This document shows positions 43,807 through 52,038 of a DNA stretch of 64,000 nt, piece after piece; positions within the stretch are counted from its first letter, which is position 1, and every line of letters starts with the position of its first letter. The position numbers were made by a program, and so were the translations under genes. Under the pieces are notes generated by a model that worked only from the letters and a program-made list of their open reading frames with translations, searched no databases and had not been told where the DNA came from. Source of the DNA: Bacteroidaceae bacterium (lineage in GTDB: Bacteria; Bacteroidota; Bacteroidia; Bacteroidales; Bacteroidaceae); contig JAFUFK010000013.1 in NCBI GenBank assembly GCA_017469925.1, forward strand, positions 62,001-126,000, written 5' to 3'.

Positions 43807-44610
43807 ATGACTCTTCAAAAGTGGATAAAGGATAGGGCAATTCATGGATATCCTACATTCTCGATAGAGGATGTAAGAGGGACTGAAATGTACTCTTCTG
43901 AACAGATAATGAAGAATGAACTTAACAGGCTATGTTCAAATAAGACTATAGTCAATGTGTATCGAGGTTTCTATGTGATTATTCCTGTTCATTACGTTCT
44001 TCGTGGTTCTGTACCTGCAACCTATTATATTGACCAGTTGATGGATTATCTTGGTAAGCCCTACTATGTATGTATGCTATGTGCGGCAGAATTACTAGGT
44101 GTGGCACATCAGCGACCACAACAGTTCTCAGTGATGACAACATATCCTAGGCGTCAGTTGGTGACAACTCGAAATGTAACCACCGACTGGTTTTATCGTG
44201 AAACGCTGCCCGAAGATGCTCTTGTTGTAAAGAATACGGAAACCGGGACGATTCGAATTTCAAATTCTCTGTTGACAGCAGCTGACCTTGTACAGAACCA
44301 GCAGCATGTTGGTGGATTGTCTCGCGTTGCTACCATACTTGAAGAACTGACAGAACAGATTGATATCGACAGCCAGTTCCCAGCTCTAATATCTTATGTT
44401 AAGACTGTGACTTGGCAACGTCTTGGTTACCTCTTTGAAAACGTAATAGAAGATAAGGAAACTGCGGATAAGCTTTATGAGCAGCTTCGCGCTTCATCAG
44501 CCCGTATGGTTTATAAGCCATTAAGTTCATCGGCAGAAAATAATCCTTCAGTCAGAGATAGCCGGTGGAAGATTAATATTAATGTAGAAATAGAAATAGA
44601 CGATATATGA
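43807..44610 (+). CDS. AbiEi-like antitoxin of a type IV toxin-antitoxin system
   Basis: 267 residues from the ATG at 43807. An N-terminal winged-helix domain (GYPTFSIEDVRG...LNRLCSNKTIVNVYRGFYVIIP, ~15-70) is followed by an AbiEi C-terminal-type domain (YYVCMLCAAELLGVAHQRPQQFSVMTTYPRR). This is the AbiEi plan, in which the antitoxin represses the operon and counteracts the toxin without binding it. The stop overlaps the toxin ATG by 4 bases (ATGA). Recognition rests on domain order and partner. Confidence 0.8.
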   Translation: MTLQKWIKDRAIHGYPTFSIEDVRGTEMYSSEQIMKNELNRLCSNKTIVNVYRGFYVIIPVHYVLRGSVPATYYIDQLMDYLGKPYYVCMLCAAELLGVAHQRPQQFSVMTTYPRRQLVTTRNVTTDWFYRETLPEDALVVKNTETGTIRISNSLLTAADLVQNQQHVGGLSRVATILEELTEQIDIDSQFPALISYVKTVTWQRLGYLFENVIEDKETADKLYEQLRASSARMVYKPLSSSAENNPSVRDSRWKININVEIEIDDI

Positions 44611-45410
44611 TTAACAGAACAGCGATTCAGCAATGGAGCGAGCATGCTCCTTGGATAGATAATGCACAGATAGAACAAGATCTGATTATATGCCGTGCCT
44701 TGGTTTCCATCTTCAGCGATGAGTTCCTTGCATCGCAGTTGGCATTCAGAGGTGGAACAGCTTTGCATAAACTCTATCTCTCGCCTCAGCCTCGATATAG
44801 TGAGGACATTGACTTGGTTCAGATTACTCCTGGACCAATCAAGCCAATCATGTATCGATTAGGCGAAGTGCTTGACTGGCTGCCAGACAGAGTAACTAAG
44901 CAGAAGCGGTACAACAATACGATGTTGTTCCGAGTAGAGTCTGAAATACCGCCCACAGTACAAATTCGTCTGAAAGTTGAAATCAATTGTTTCGAACATT
45001 TCAATGTTCTTGGTTTGACAAAGATTCCATTCAAAGTAGAGAATTCTTGGTTTACTGGTGAAACTGAACTGACGACATATCATTTCGAGGAACTATTGGG
45101 TACAAAACTTCGTGCCCTTTACCAACGCAAGAAAGGTCGTGACCTCTTTGACCTTTATATTGCCTTACAGCGAAAGGACGTAGATGTTGATAAAGTCCTT
45201 CAGTGTTACAAGAAATACATGGAGTTTGTGGTTGACAAGGCTCCATCTTACAAGCAGTTTGTCAATAACATGCAGGAGAAGATGGAAGACCCAGAGTTTA
45301 CCAATGACATGCAATCCCTATTGCGCCCAGGCATATCATTCAATGCACGAAATGCTTACCTTCTCATCTACGAAACATTTATAGATAAGATGGAGGGAAA
45401 AAGAAAGTAA
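44607..45410 (+). CDS. AbiEii/AbiGii-family nucleotidyltransferase toxin
   Basis: 267 residues. The nucleotidyltransferase motif is intact: FRGGTALHKLYLSPQPRYSEDIDLV, with GGT and the metal-binding SEDID (~46-70). A later ELLGTKLRALYQRKKGRDLFDLY segment (~167-190) supplies the conserved Lys/Arg and Asp of the family. Such toxins transfer nucleotides, for some homologues onto tRNA 3' ends, and give abortive infection. All key residues are present, so the toxin is probably active. Confidence 0.87.
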   Translation: MINRTAIQQWSEHAPWIDNAQIEQDLIICRALVSIFSDEFLASQLAFRGGTALHKLYLSPQPRYSEDIDLVQITPGPIKPIMYRLGEVLDWLPDRVTKQKRYNNTMLFRVESEIPPTVQIRLKVEINCFEHFNVLGLTKIPFKVENSWFTGETELTTYHFEELLGTKLRALYQRKKGRDLFDLYIALQRKDVDVDKVLQCYKKYMEFVVDKAPSYKQFVNNMQEKMEDPEFTNDMQSLLRPGISFNARNAYLLIYETFIDKMEGKRK

Positions 45411-45436
45411 CCCAATCACAAAATAATAAGATAATT

Positions 45437-46684
45437 ATGAGTATAGAATCAACAATTGGCATTATTGCCGGAATCTTTGGCATTGTAACAGGCTGTGCTT
45501 GGCTTCATGGAGTAATGAAGCAACATGTTAAGCAAAAGACTGCGAAGTCTTTGCTGAAACAAATTGTTGACAAAAGCTTGACTGACGCACAAAGGAGGAA
45601 GATCATGTATAAGCTCAACAAGAATAAGCTTGTGAATGGACGCATTAAGGAATCGTACATTAACAATTTTGTTCTGGGTGGCAAGGGTATTGAAAAGCTG
45701 TTCCTTGAAATCTGTGTTGAAAATGGAATTGAACCAACAGAAGATTTATGCAGAGAACTGATAGATACTAAAGGTCAGTCGTTAAGAAAACAATATTCTG
45801 AAATATGTGCAACACCTGTTACAAAGCAAGAGGTGAAGGAAATCCCATACACAAAAGTAGAAGAGGTTATTCCAGAAACAACAAAGCAGACAATATACTT
45901 TTCGCAACATCTGACAGCATACAAGTGCTGGGCAAACATCAAGCAAGCCCTTGAAAAGAATGGAATAGCATACGGTCTTCTTCCAAATACAAAGGATGTA
46001 TGGGCGCGAGATTATATGCCAGCATATTCAAACGGGCATTATGTTTCATATGTCTATAATCCTGACTACCTACAGAATGAAAAGGATAAGGAGTATATCA
46101 CTGACAATGTAGAGGATGTGTTCGACCTGTCAAATGACTCTGTTACAAAAACCAAACTTGTCATCGATGGAGGTAATGTGATTATGTGCGGTGACAAGAT
46201 AATCATGACCGATAAGATTTTTGTCGAGAACTCTGGTTTCAGCAAAGAAGAGATCGTCGCAGAAATTGAAAGAGTATTTTCTGCTAAACTCGTAGTTATT
46301 CCTTGGGACAAGGAAGAGAAATATGGACATGCGGATGGAATGGTTCGATACGTCTCAGATAATCATGTTCTTATAAACAATTACAAAGATATCGATTCTG
46401 AATTGAGATTAAAGATTTTGGAAGCACTTAGACCATACTTCTCACGGATTTCTGAACTTGAATATGGATCTGCACATAGAGTTAATAGTTGGGCCCATAT
46501 CAATTATCTTCAGGTTAATAATTTTATCTTTGTTCCTCAATTAGAGATACCCAGTGACAAACTAGCCATAGAGCAAATCTCCAGCATTTTTCCTGATTCT
46601 ACAATTATACCAGTAGAGGTAAAGGGAATAGTTAAAAAGGGTGGAGCACTAAATTGTATATCTTGGAACTATTATAATTATTAA
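45437..46684 (+). CDS. Membrane-anchored deiminase of the agmatine/peptidylarginine deiminase family
   Basis: 415 residues. A hydrophobic segment at ~6-24 (TIGIIAGIFGIVTGCAWLH) anchors the protein. A charged helical region (~28-130) of no known family follows. Residues ~150-415 are a guanidino-group-modifying domain: Asp192 in DVWARDYMP, DGGN at 244-247, His298-x-Asp300 in GHADGMVRY, and the nucleophile Cys407 in GGALNCISW. All four catalytic positions are kept. Ordinary agmatine deiminases are soluble and lack the first ~145 residues, so a different substrate (agmatine, protein arginine or another guanidine) is likely. It begins 26 bases after the AbiEii stop. Confidence 0.78.
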   Translation: MSIESTIGIIAGIFGIVTGCAWLHGVMKQHVKQKTAKSLLKQIVDKSLTDAQRRKIMYKLNKNKLVNGRIKESYINNFVLGGKGIEKLFLEICVENGIEPTEDLCRELIDTKGQSLRKQYSEICATPVTKQEVKEIPYTKVEEVIPETTKQTIYFSQHLTAYKCWANIKQALEKNGIAYGLLPNTKDVWARDYMPAYSNGHYVSYVYNPDYLQNEKDKEYITDNVEDVFDLSNDSVTKTKLVIDGGNVIMCGDKIIMTDKIFVENSGFSKEEIVAEIERVFSAKLVVIPWDKEEKYGHADGMVRYVSDNHVLINNYKDIDSELRLKILEALRPYFSRISELEYGSAHRVNSWAHINYLQVNNFIFVPQLEIPSDKLAIEQISSIFPDSTIIPVEVKGIVKKGGALNCISWNYYNY

Positions 46685-46702
46685 TCTTTAAACTATAATA
46701 AT

Positions 46703-46957
46703 ATGTCAGAGTTAATTTCAGTTTACTTGTTCTATTCATTAGCCGTAGTAGCATTAATTGTCATTGTAGGTGGAGGTATCTATCTTATATTACGTCCATT
46801 GGTTTTATGGTATTTTAAAATATATTCGATAGAAACTGAATTAAAAGAAAATAATGCATTATTAAGAGGAATTCTTGAAGAATTGTCTGAAAATAATAGT
46901 CAAATACCATCCTCTCACCAACTCAAAGGAGACTATAGCAAGTATATGCCTAGGTAA
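46703..46957 (+). CDS. Small membrane protein with C-terminal helix
   Basis: 84 residues. A long hydrophobic segment (VYLFYSLAVVALIVIVGGGIYLILRPLVLWYF, ~7-38) is followed by an amphipathic helix (SIETELKENNALLRGILEELSENN) and a short tail. No family is recognised. It lies 18 bases after the deiminase and 23 bases before the ATPase reading frame, which points to one transcript. Confidence 0.62.
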   Translation: MSELISVYLFYSLAVVALIVIVGGGIYLILRPLVLWYFKIYSIETELKENNALLRGILEELSENNSQIPSSHQLKGDYSKYMPR

Positions 46958-46980
46958 ATGTGGACCTAAACCAATAGATT

Positions 46981-48426
46981 ATGATTCATAAGTTATTGAA
47001 AATTGTGAATGTTGGAACATTCGTCAACGTTGATTTTAATACACCAAATTGGAATGGTGTGTTTCTGAAGTATAATGCTATTTATGCCGATAATGGATGT
47101 GGTAAAACTACGTTTACTCAGCTTCTTAAGTCATGTAAAAGCATGAGGAATGCTCAAGAACTAGAAAAACTCTTGACTCAAGTTCTGCTATTGAGGTGAT
47201 ATATATAAATGATAATAAGAAACAATGTAATTTTTCCAATGCCAAGTGGAATTATTATGATGATAAATCAGATATCTTTGATTCTTATTATATAGAAGAT
47301 AATGTTTATATAATAACTTTAGGGAACTATGCGGAACCAGGTTCATATTATGAGATCGTAGTCGGAACAGAAACTATAAAAACCTACAAAGATATTATAT
47401 CTTTAGTCCAAAAAAGAAAGCGAGAAACAGCTAAAAGAAAAAATTGGAAGGCGCATCTCAAAGAAGCGAGCTCAAATGAGGATTTAAACATATTGCAGGC
47501 TAAAATAACAGTTTCCCAGATTTTATCTAAAGAGATTGGAAAAAAATCAAGGAACTTGAAGAAAAACAATCAAAAGAAGCAGAGGAGTTTGGACAAAAAT
47601 ATTTATATTCGATAAACAATTATTTGTTGCGACTTGGTACTGACTTACAAATCACCAAATTAAATATAAAAGCAACTAAGTTCGTATATTACATGAAAAT
47701 TGGATCTCATGATATTCGCTCTGATTCAACATCAAAATCTTTGCGACATACTTTAAGTGAAGGTGAAAAGAACTGTTTGGCGTTTGCGTTCTTCCTCGCA
47801 AGATTAGACTTGAGAGAAGACATAGAACAAAGGAGCATTGTATTTGATGACCCAATAAGTAGTTTGGATAATAATAGACGAGGGGCTACTTTGAATATGT
47901 TGACAAGGTTAGCTAAAACATGCAAACAATTTGTTTTATTAAGTCATGATATGAAATTTATTAAAGATTTTAAAACAAAAATTGCAGAGACACAGGTTCT
48001 AAAGATTGTCAAAACAAAGGATTCTAGTCAGATTATACCTTTTGATATAGAGAGGGCAACTTTAACAGGAATTTTTAAAGATATTATGCTCCTTAAAGAG
48101 TTCGCTGATAAAGGAGAGTTGTCAAATCATAAACCTCGCGATGTTGTAAGATGTATACGTCCTGTGCTAGAGGGTTTTATTCGATTAAATATTATTTACA
48201 TATTGACGAAGGTGAGTGGCTCGGCGATTTTATTAAGAAAATAAGAGATTCTAAAGAAGGTGATACGTTTTACCAGCTGAAAAAAAACATAGTGGATATA
48301 GAAGATTTAAATGACTATTCTAAAACGTATCATCATGCTAATCCTAATTGTCTTGAGGAACCAATAGTGTCTTCAGAATTACAAGGATATTGTAAGCTGT
48401 TATTCAAGGTGATAGAAAAAATATAG
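46981..48426 (+). pseudogene. AAA_13-type (PrrC/RloC-like) ATPase, broken by three frameshifts
   Basis: Four consecutive frames together make one ATPase of ~480 residues. Frame 1 (from 46981) has Walker A DNGCGKTTF. The next frame continues with DIFDSYYIEDNVYIITLG, the next has the ABC signature LSEGEK, Walker B IVFDDPISSLD and the H-loop LSHDMKF, and the last has YYLHIDEGEWLGDF and HHANP near the end. Shifts fall near 47150-47170, in an A-run near 47537-47545, and near 48185-48195. All go in the same direction (one base lost). AAA_13 proteins are usually 700-800 residues, so the coiled-coil middle is also shortened. Relatives cleave tRNA or act in phage defence. Confidence 0.75.
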
Positions 48427-48435
48427 TGTAAATAT

Positions 48436-48486
48436 TTTTGTCCCTCGGCTATTTCCTACTACCTCGGGAACAGCTGGGGGACAAAA
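48436..48486 (+). terminator. Possible hairpin terminator at the right end of the island
   Basis: TTTTGTCCC (48436-48444) pairs with GGGACAAAA (48478-48486), ten bases after the last ATPase frame ends. The T-rich side is upstream and the downstream side is A-rich, so it could also act leftward. Confidence 0.4.
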
Positions 48487-48615
48487 TGGGTGATAATCTG
48501 CAAATATCGAAGTTAAAAATCAAAAATCTGCAAAAATAGACGAATTATTTAATGTTTGAAATTATGCAATTTACGAAGCTATATTTGCAGATAGTATGCT
48601 TTTCTTTGCAAAGAA
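48487..48615. repeat. Right end of the island: ATCTGCAAATAT-type repeats
   Basis: Copies of the motif at 48496 (ATCTGCAAATAT), 48527 (ATCTGCAAAAAT) and, inverted, 48581. They mirror the set at the left end. No open frame is seen. Confidence 0.55.
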
Positions 48616-48633
48616 TCACTTTCCCACGCAGAA
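48616..48633 (-). other. Right attachment-site copy within the functional mnmE 3' end
   Basis: On the minus strand TTCTGCGTGGGAAAGTGA encodes Phe-Cys-Val-Gly-Lys-stop, the present end of mnmE. It pairs with the relict copy at 43343-43360. Confidence 0.72.
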
Positions 48634-49896
48634 ATGGGAGAAAATATTGTTGAGGGTTTCCTGTGAGGTGATGGTGCCACCTGTGATTTCGGCGAGGATG
48701 TCGAGAGTCTGGCGGAGGTCCTCGGCCACGAGATCACCAGAGAGTGAGGTGTTGAGGCCTTCTATGACACGTTGGATACTTTCATGGGCGCGAAGGAGAG
48801 CATCGTAGTGGCGGGCGTTGGTGACGATGATGTCGGAGTCCGAAGTTCGGGGGATAGCGTCTTCTAAGCGAGCAAGGAGGTCATCGAGCCCGATGCCATA
48901 TTTTGCCTGGAAGGTCTTTGTCTTGTTTTCAATTCGGATGAGTGTCTGATCGTCGCGGAATGGGATGTCGGGGTAGGGAACTCCCGGCTCGGTCACCATA
49001 AGGATAATGCGGGCGCGTTGGGCTGCAGCCAGAGAACGGTCGATTCCCAATGTCTCGATGCGGTCTGAGGTATGCCGGATTCCGGCGGTATCGATGAATC
49101 GGAAGGTGACGCCGTTGATTTCCAGCGTATCCTCGATGGTGTCGCGTGTGGTGCCTTGAATGTCGCTGACAATAGCGCGTTCCTCACCCAGGAGGACATT
49201 GAGGAGGGTACTTTTGCCCACATTGGGAGCTCCGATGATGGCCACGGGAATGCCGTTTTTCAATGCCTGTCCTCTCTGAAAAGATTCTGATAGTTGTCGG
49301 ATACGTTTGTCAATGAGTTGGGCGAGTTGGAGCAGTTCGGTGCGGTCGGCAAACTCCAGGTCTTCGTGGTCGGAGAAGTCGAGTTCCAGTTCGAGTAGGG
49401 TAGTAAGGTGTAGCAGCTGGTCGCGCAGTTGGGCGAGTTCGGAGGAGAAACGTCCGCGCAGTTGGCTCATGGCCACTTGGTGGGTGGCACGATTGTTGGA
49501 AGCGATAAGGTCGGCTACGGCCTCTGCCTGCGAGAGATCCATTTTTCCGTTCAGGAAGGCTCGTTGGGTGAACTCTCCCGGCTGAGCCATGCGGCAGCCG
49601 TGTCGCACCAACAGTTCTAACACTTTGTTTAATATATAGCGTGAGCCATGGCACGAAATTTCTGCACAATCCTCGCCCGTGTAGCTCCGAGGTGATCTGA
49701 ATACAGAGACCATGCATTCATCGATGACCTCCTCATGGCTCTTTATGTGCCCATATTGTATGGTGTTGGGCCGTGCCAGTGTGAGGTCTTTAGTAAATAT
49801 ATGTGAAAGAATCTCAAGAGCATTTTCTCCTGAGATTCTTATGATTCCGAGAGCACCACCCGGGGGGGTGGCAAGGGCACAAATGGCTTCATTCAT
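48616..49896 (-). CDS. mnmE: tRNA modification GTPase MnmE
   Basis: 426 residues, slightly shorter than the usual ~450. The N-terminal domain begins MNEAICALATPPGGALGIIRISG. The G domain has GAPNVGKST (~223-231), the switch TTRDT, DTAGIRHT and ENKTKT in place of the usual NKxD. The C-terminus is the conserved FCVGK. With MnmG it modifies wobble uridines of tRNAs. Its last codons are the integration site of the neighbouring island and have been restored by it. It starts 3 bases after the phosphorylase stop, as the last gene of the serS operon. Confidence 0.95.
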   Translation of the reverse strand: MNEAICALATPPGGALGIIRISGENALEILSHIFTKDLTLARPNTIQYGHIKSHEEVIDECMVSVFRSPRSYTGEDCAEISCHGSRYILNKVLELLVRHGCRMAQPGEFTQRAFLNGKMDLSQAEAVADLIASNNRATHQVAMSQLRGRFSSELAQLRDQLLHLTTLLELELDFSDHEDLEFADRTELLQLAQLIDKRIRQLSESFQRGQALKNGIPVAIIGAPNVGKSTLLNVLLGEERAIVSDIQGTTRDTIEDTLEINGVTFRFIDTAGIRHTSDRIETLGIDRSLAAAQRARIILMVTEPGVPYPDIPFRDDQTLIRIENKTKTFQAKYGIGLDDLLARLEDAIPRTSDSDIIVTNARHYDALLRAHESIQRVIEGLNTSLSGDLVAEDLRQTLDILAEITGGTITSQETLNNIFSHFCVGK

Positions 49897-49899
49897 GGG

Positions 49900-50769
49900 T
49901 TAAATACGGTCGAGAACCTTTTGGATGAGGGTGTCAATGCTGCCCTTGTAGTCGGTATTCATCTCCTGGGCATAGCGGTTGGCGATGACCATGCAACAGG
50001 TCATTGCGCGATGTCCAAGCAGCGATGCCAGTCCAGCCAAGGCAGAAGACTCCATCTCGAAATTGCATATCTTCAGGCCGTTGTACTCGAAAGATTCAAT
50101 CTTCTCATTCTGGTCGGGGTCGGCAATCTCGGCACGGAGTTTGCGTCCCTGAGGACCATAGAATCCGCCACAAGCCACCGTATAACCGCGGACCATGTCG
50201 TCGGCAGCCACGCGGTCGATGAGTTCCTGGTTGGCAACAGCCACATAGGGAGCGCCTTTGATGGGATCCCACAGCATGTGCTCACGGAAGGCCGCTTCCA
50301 TCTCGAGGTCACACACGGCGTTGCGTCCGGCGTAGTAGTTGAGCAGCCCATCGAAGCCAATACTCTTCACGCTGGCTACGAAGCAACCGGTGGGGGTAAA
50401 GGGCTGCAGCCCGCCACAAGTGCCGATGCGCACCATCGTCAGCGTGCGGTGTTCGGGTTTCTCCGTGCGTGTCTGGTAGTCGATGTTGGCCAGCGTGTCG
50501 AGTTCGTTCACGACAATGTCGATATTGTCGCATCCGATGCCATGACTTTGCGCCGTAATGCGCTTACCCTTATACGTGCCTGTAATGGTGTGGAACTCAC
50601 GGCTTGAGACTTCACACTCAATCGAGTCAAAGTGCTGTGCTACGGTATTTACGCGAGCGGGGTCGCCCACGAGAATCACGCGGTCGGCCAGTTGTTCGGG
50701 CTTCAGGTGCAGGTGGAAGCACGAGCCGTCGCCATTGATAATCAGTTCGGATTCAGCAAATCTTTTCAT
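49900..50769 (-). CDS. Nucleoside phosphorylase (uridine phosphorylase-like)
   Basis: 289 residues of the PNP/UDP family: VILVGDPARV (~30-39), SHGIGCDNIDIVVNEL (~75-90), VRIGTCGGL (~113-121), and EMESSALAGLASLLGHRAMTCCMVIANR (~240-268). The last block binds the nucleoside and the base. Phosphorolysis of uridine is most likely, complementing udk in this window; a purine substrate cannot be excluded. Confidence 0.88.
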   Translation of the reverse strand: MKRFAESELIINGDGSCFHLHLKPEQLADRVILVGDPARVNTVAQHFDSIECEVSSREFHTITGTYKGKRITAQSHGIGCDNIDIVVNELDTLANIDYQTRTEKPEHRTLTMVRIGTCGGLQPFTPTGCFVASVKSIGFDGLLNYYAGRNAVCDLEMEAAFREHMLWDPIKGAPYVAVANQELIDRVAADDMVRGYTVACGGFYGPQGRKLRAEIADPDQNEKIESFEYNGLKICNFEMESSALAGLASLLGHRAMTCCMVIANRYAQEMNTDYKGSIDTLIQKVLDRI

Positions 50770-50784
50770 GGTATCTCCTTTCTT

Positions 50785-52038
50785 TTATAATCCTATTTCT
50801 GCTTTTCTCATGTCTTTCTCCAGTTGTTTGATTTTGCCGAGCAAAGTCTCTTCGCTCTGCTCGAGCGAGAGTATCTCGCCAGTCATCTGCTGGCGTTGAC
50901 TGGCAGTAGCCTGATGGTAGTTCTGACGCAGGCGCGCGAGTGTCCTCCGTGTCTTCTCGAGTTCACTCTTGGCATAGAGCCACGAGTCGAAATGTTTCTG
51001 TGCAATATCCGAACGAAAGTCGGAATGACGATGATAGACACGATTGTCCGTCACCACGAAGTCGAACTCAGAATCCGTCTCTGCCTGCTTTGTGGCCATA
51101 GCCTCACGGATTCGGAACTGGGCGGCCCGAAGGGTTTGCTCGTCGGTCCAGGTGTCTCGGATACTCGTGATACGGGCCCTTTCACGTAGCATGCCAGGTT
51201 CCATCTCCTCGGGCACATATACCTGTCGCGTCTCGTTGGGGATAAAGGTGTAGATGCATACGCTATCCGCGGGCATATTGCGGTCGGTCACGAACCATCC
51301 GAGGTGATTCAGTTCGTCGATGACATATAGATAGTCGTTGGCAAGCGAATTGAAAGGCATACCGATGTTTTCCGGTGTCAGGAAGCGATGCTCGTCGGCG
51401 TCGTATCGTGACATGAAGATGTCGTAGCCCCCCAGACTTTCTGCCCCTTGAGCGGCGAAGTAGATAGTCGTGCCGTCGGTCAGCATGAAGGGGTAGTTCT
51501 GATGTTCCTCGCCGTTGGATATGCCATTCAATAGTATTGCATCCGACGAACTACCGTCTCCATAAATATCTCGCATGTAGAGACTTATGCTGCCTTGATT
51601 GTCGGGTTGCGCGAAGAACACTTGGTCGCCCATTTCCGATTTGAATGCCGTGCAGTCGAGCGTATCTGTCACATGGAAAACGTCGGCAAGGTGGTGCAGC
51701 GACCCACATTCTGGATTCAAATGTATGTGGCTCAGCACATCCTGGCGTAGCACTACAAGACTATCGACAAACGTGACGCGCTCCACGGCATTCAGCTTTA
51801 TCTGGGCCTTGTGAAGCCATTGCAATTTCGACTCCTGTTGTAGGGTGGGTTGCTTACGCTTCTTTAGGGTTGCGATTTCGTTGTTCAATAGTTTCTCTGC
51901 CGAGTCAAAGTCGTACTGTGCCAATGCCTCCTCCAGGGTTATCTGGGGAAGTCGCGGCTGACTGATAGCCTTCTTCTTTTGTGCCTGCATGCTTGTCACG
52001 AGGACAAACATACAGAGCAAGGTGAGGATTCGCTTCAT
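50785..52038 (-). CDS. Exported PD40/WD40-like propeller protein with C-terminal coiled coil
   Basis: 417 residues with a signal peptide (MKRILTLLCMFVLVTSMQAQ). An N-terminal helical part is followed by PD40-like strands around SEMGDQVFFAQPDNQGSISLYMRDI and TDGTTIYFAAQGAESLGGYDIFMSRYD. The latter is the OmpA/Tol-associated GGYDIFxS pattern. The C-terminal ~70 residues form a coiled coil (SELEKTRRTLARLRQNYHQ...EETLLGKIKQLEKD). The function is unknown. The ATG overlaps the upstream stop by 4 bases. Confidence 0.7.
   Translation of the reverse strand: MKRILTLLCMFVLVTSMQAQKKKAISQPRLPQITLEEALAQYDFDSAEKLLNNEIATLKKRKQPTLQQESKLQWLHKAQIKLNAVERVTFVDSLVVLRQDVLSHIHLNPECGSLHHLADVFHVTDTLDCTAFKSEMGDQVFFAQPDNQGSISLYMRDIYGDGSSSDAILLNGISNGEEHQNYPFMLTDGTTIYFAAQGAESLGGYDIFMSRYDADEHRFLTPENIGMPFNSLANDYLYVIDELNHLGWFVTDRNMPADSVCIYTFIPNETRQVYVPEEMEPGMLRERARITSIRDTWTDEQTLRAAQFRIREAMATKQAETDSEFDFVVTDNRVYHRHSDFRSDIAQKHFDSWLYAKSELEKTRRTLARLRQNYHQATASQRQQMTGEILSLEQSEETLLGKIKQLEKDMRKAEIGL

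Larger units (their letters stand above)
43345..48633. mobile_element. Integrated genomic island at the mnmE 3' end, no integrase seen
   Basis: Bounded by near-identical copies of the mnmE 3' end. The 16-bp inverted repeat ACTATCTGCAAATATA lies just inside each boundary (43364-43379 and, inverted, 48580-48595). Imperfect ~50-bp direct repeats lie further in (about 43430-43481 and 48463-48511). The DNA is visibly A+T-richer than both flanks, most strongly over 45437-48600. Cargo: AbiEi/AbiEii, an anchored deiminase, a small membrane protein and a broken ATPase. No tyrosine or serine recombinase is recognisable, so it is either non-autonomous or a remnant. Known precedent for the site: SGI1-type islands use the trmE/mnmE 3' end in enterobacteria. 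Confidence 0.72.

Noticed and set aside
43364..48595. Repeated ATCTGCAAATAT motifs considered as a CRISPR array
   Set aside because: Copies are irregularly spaced, in both orientations, only 12 bp long and grouped at the two island ends; no cas genes are present.
48436..48615. Search for an integrase or transposase at the right end of the island
   Set aside because: No frame of useful length with recombinase motifs exists in 43361-48615 on either strand.
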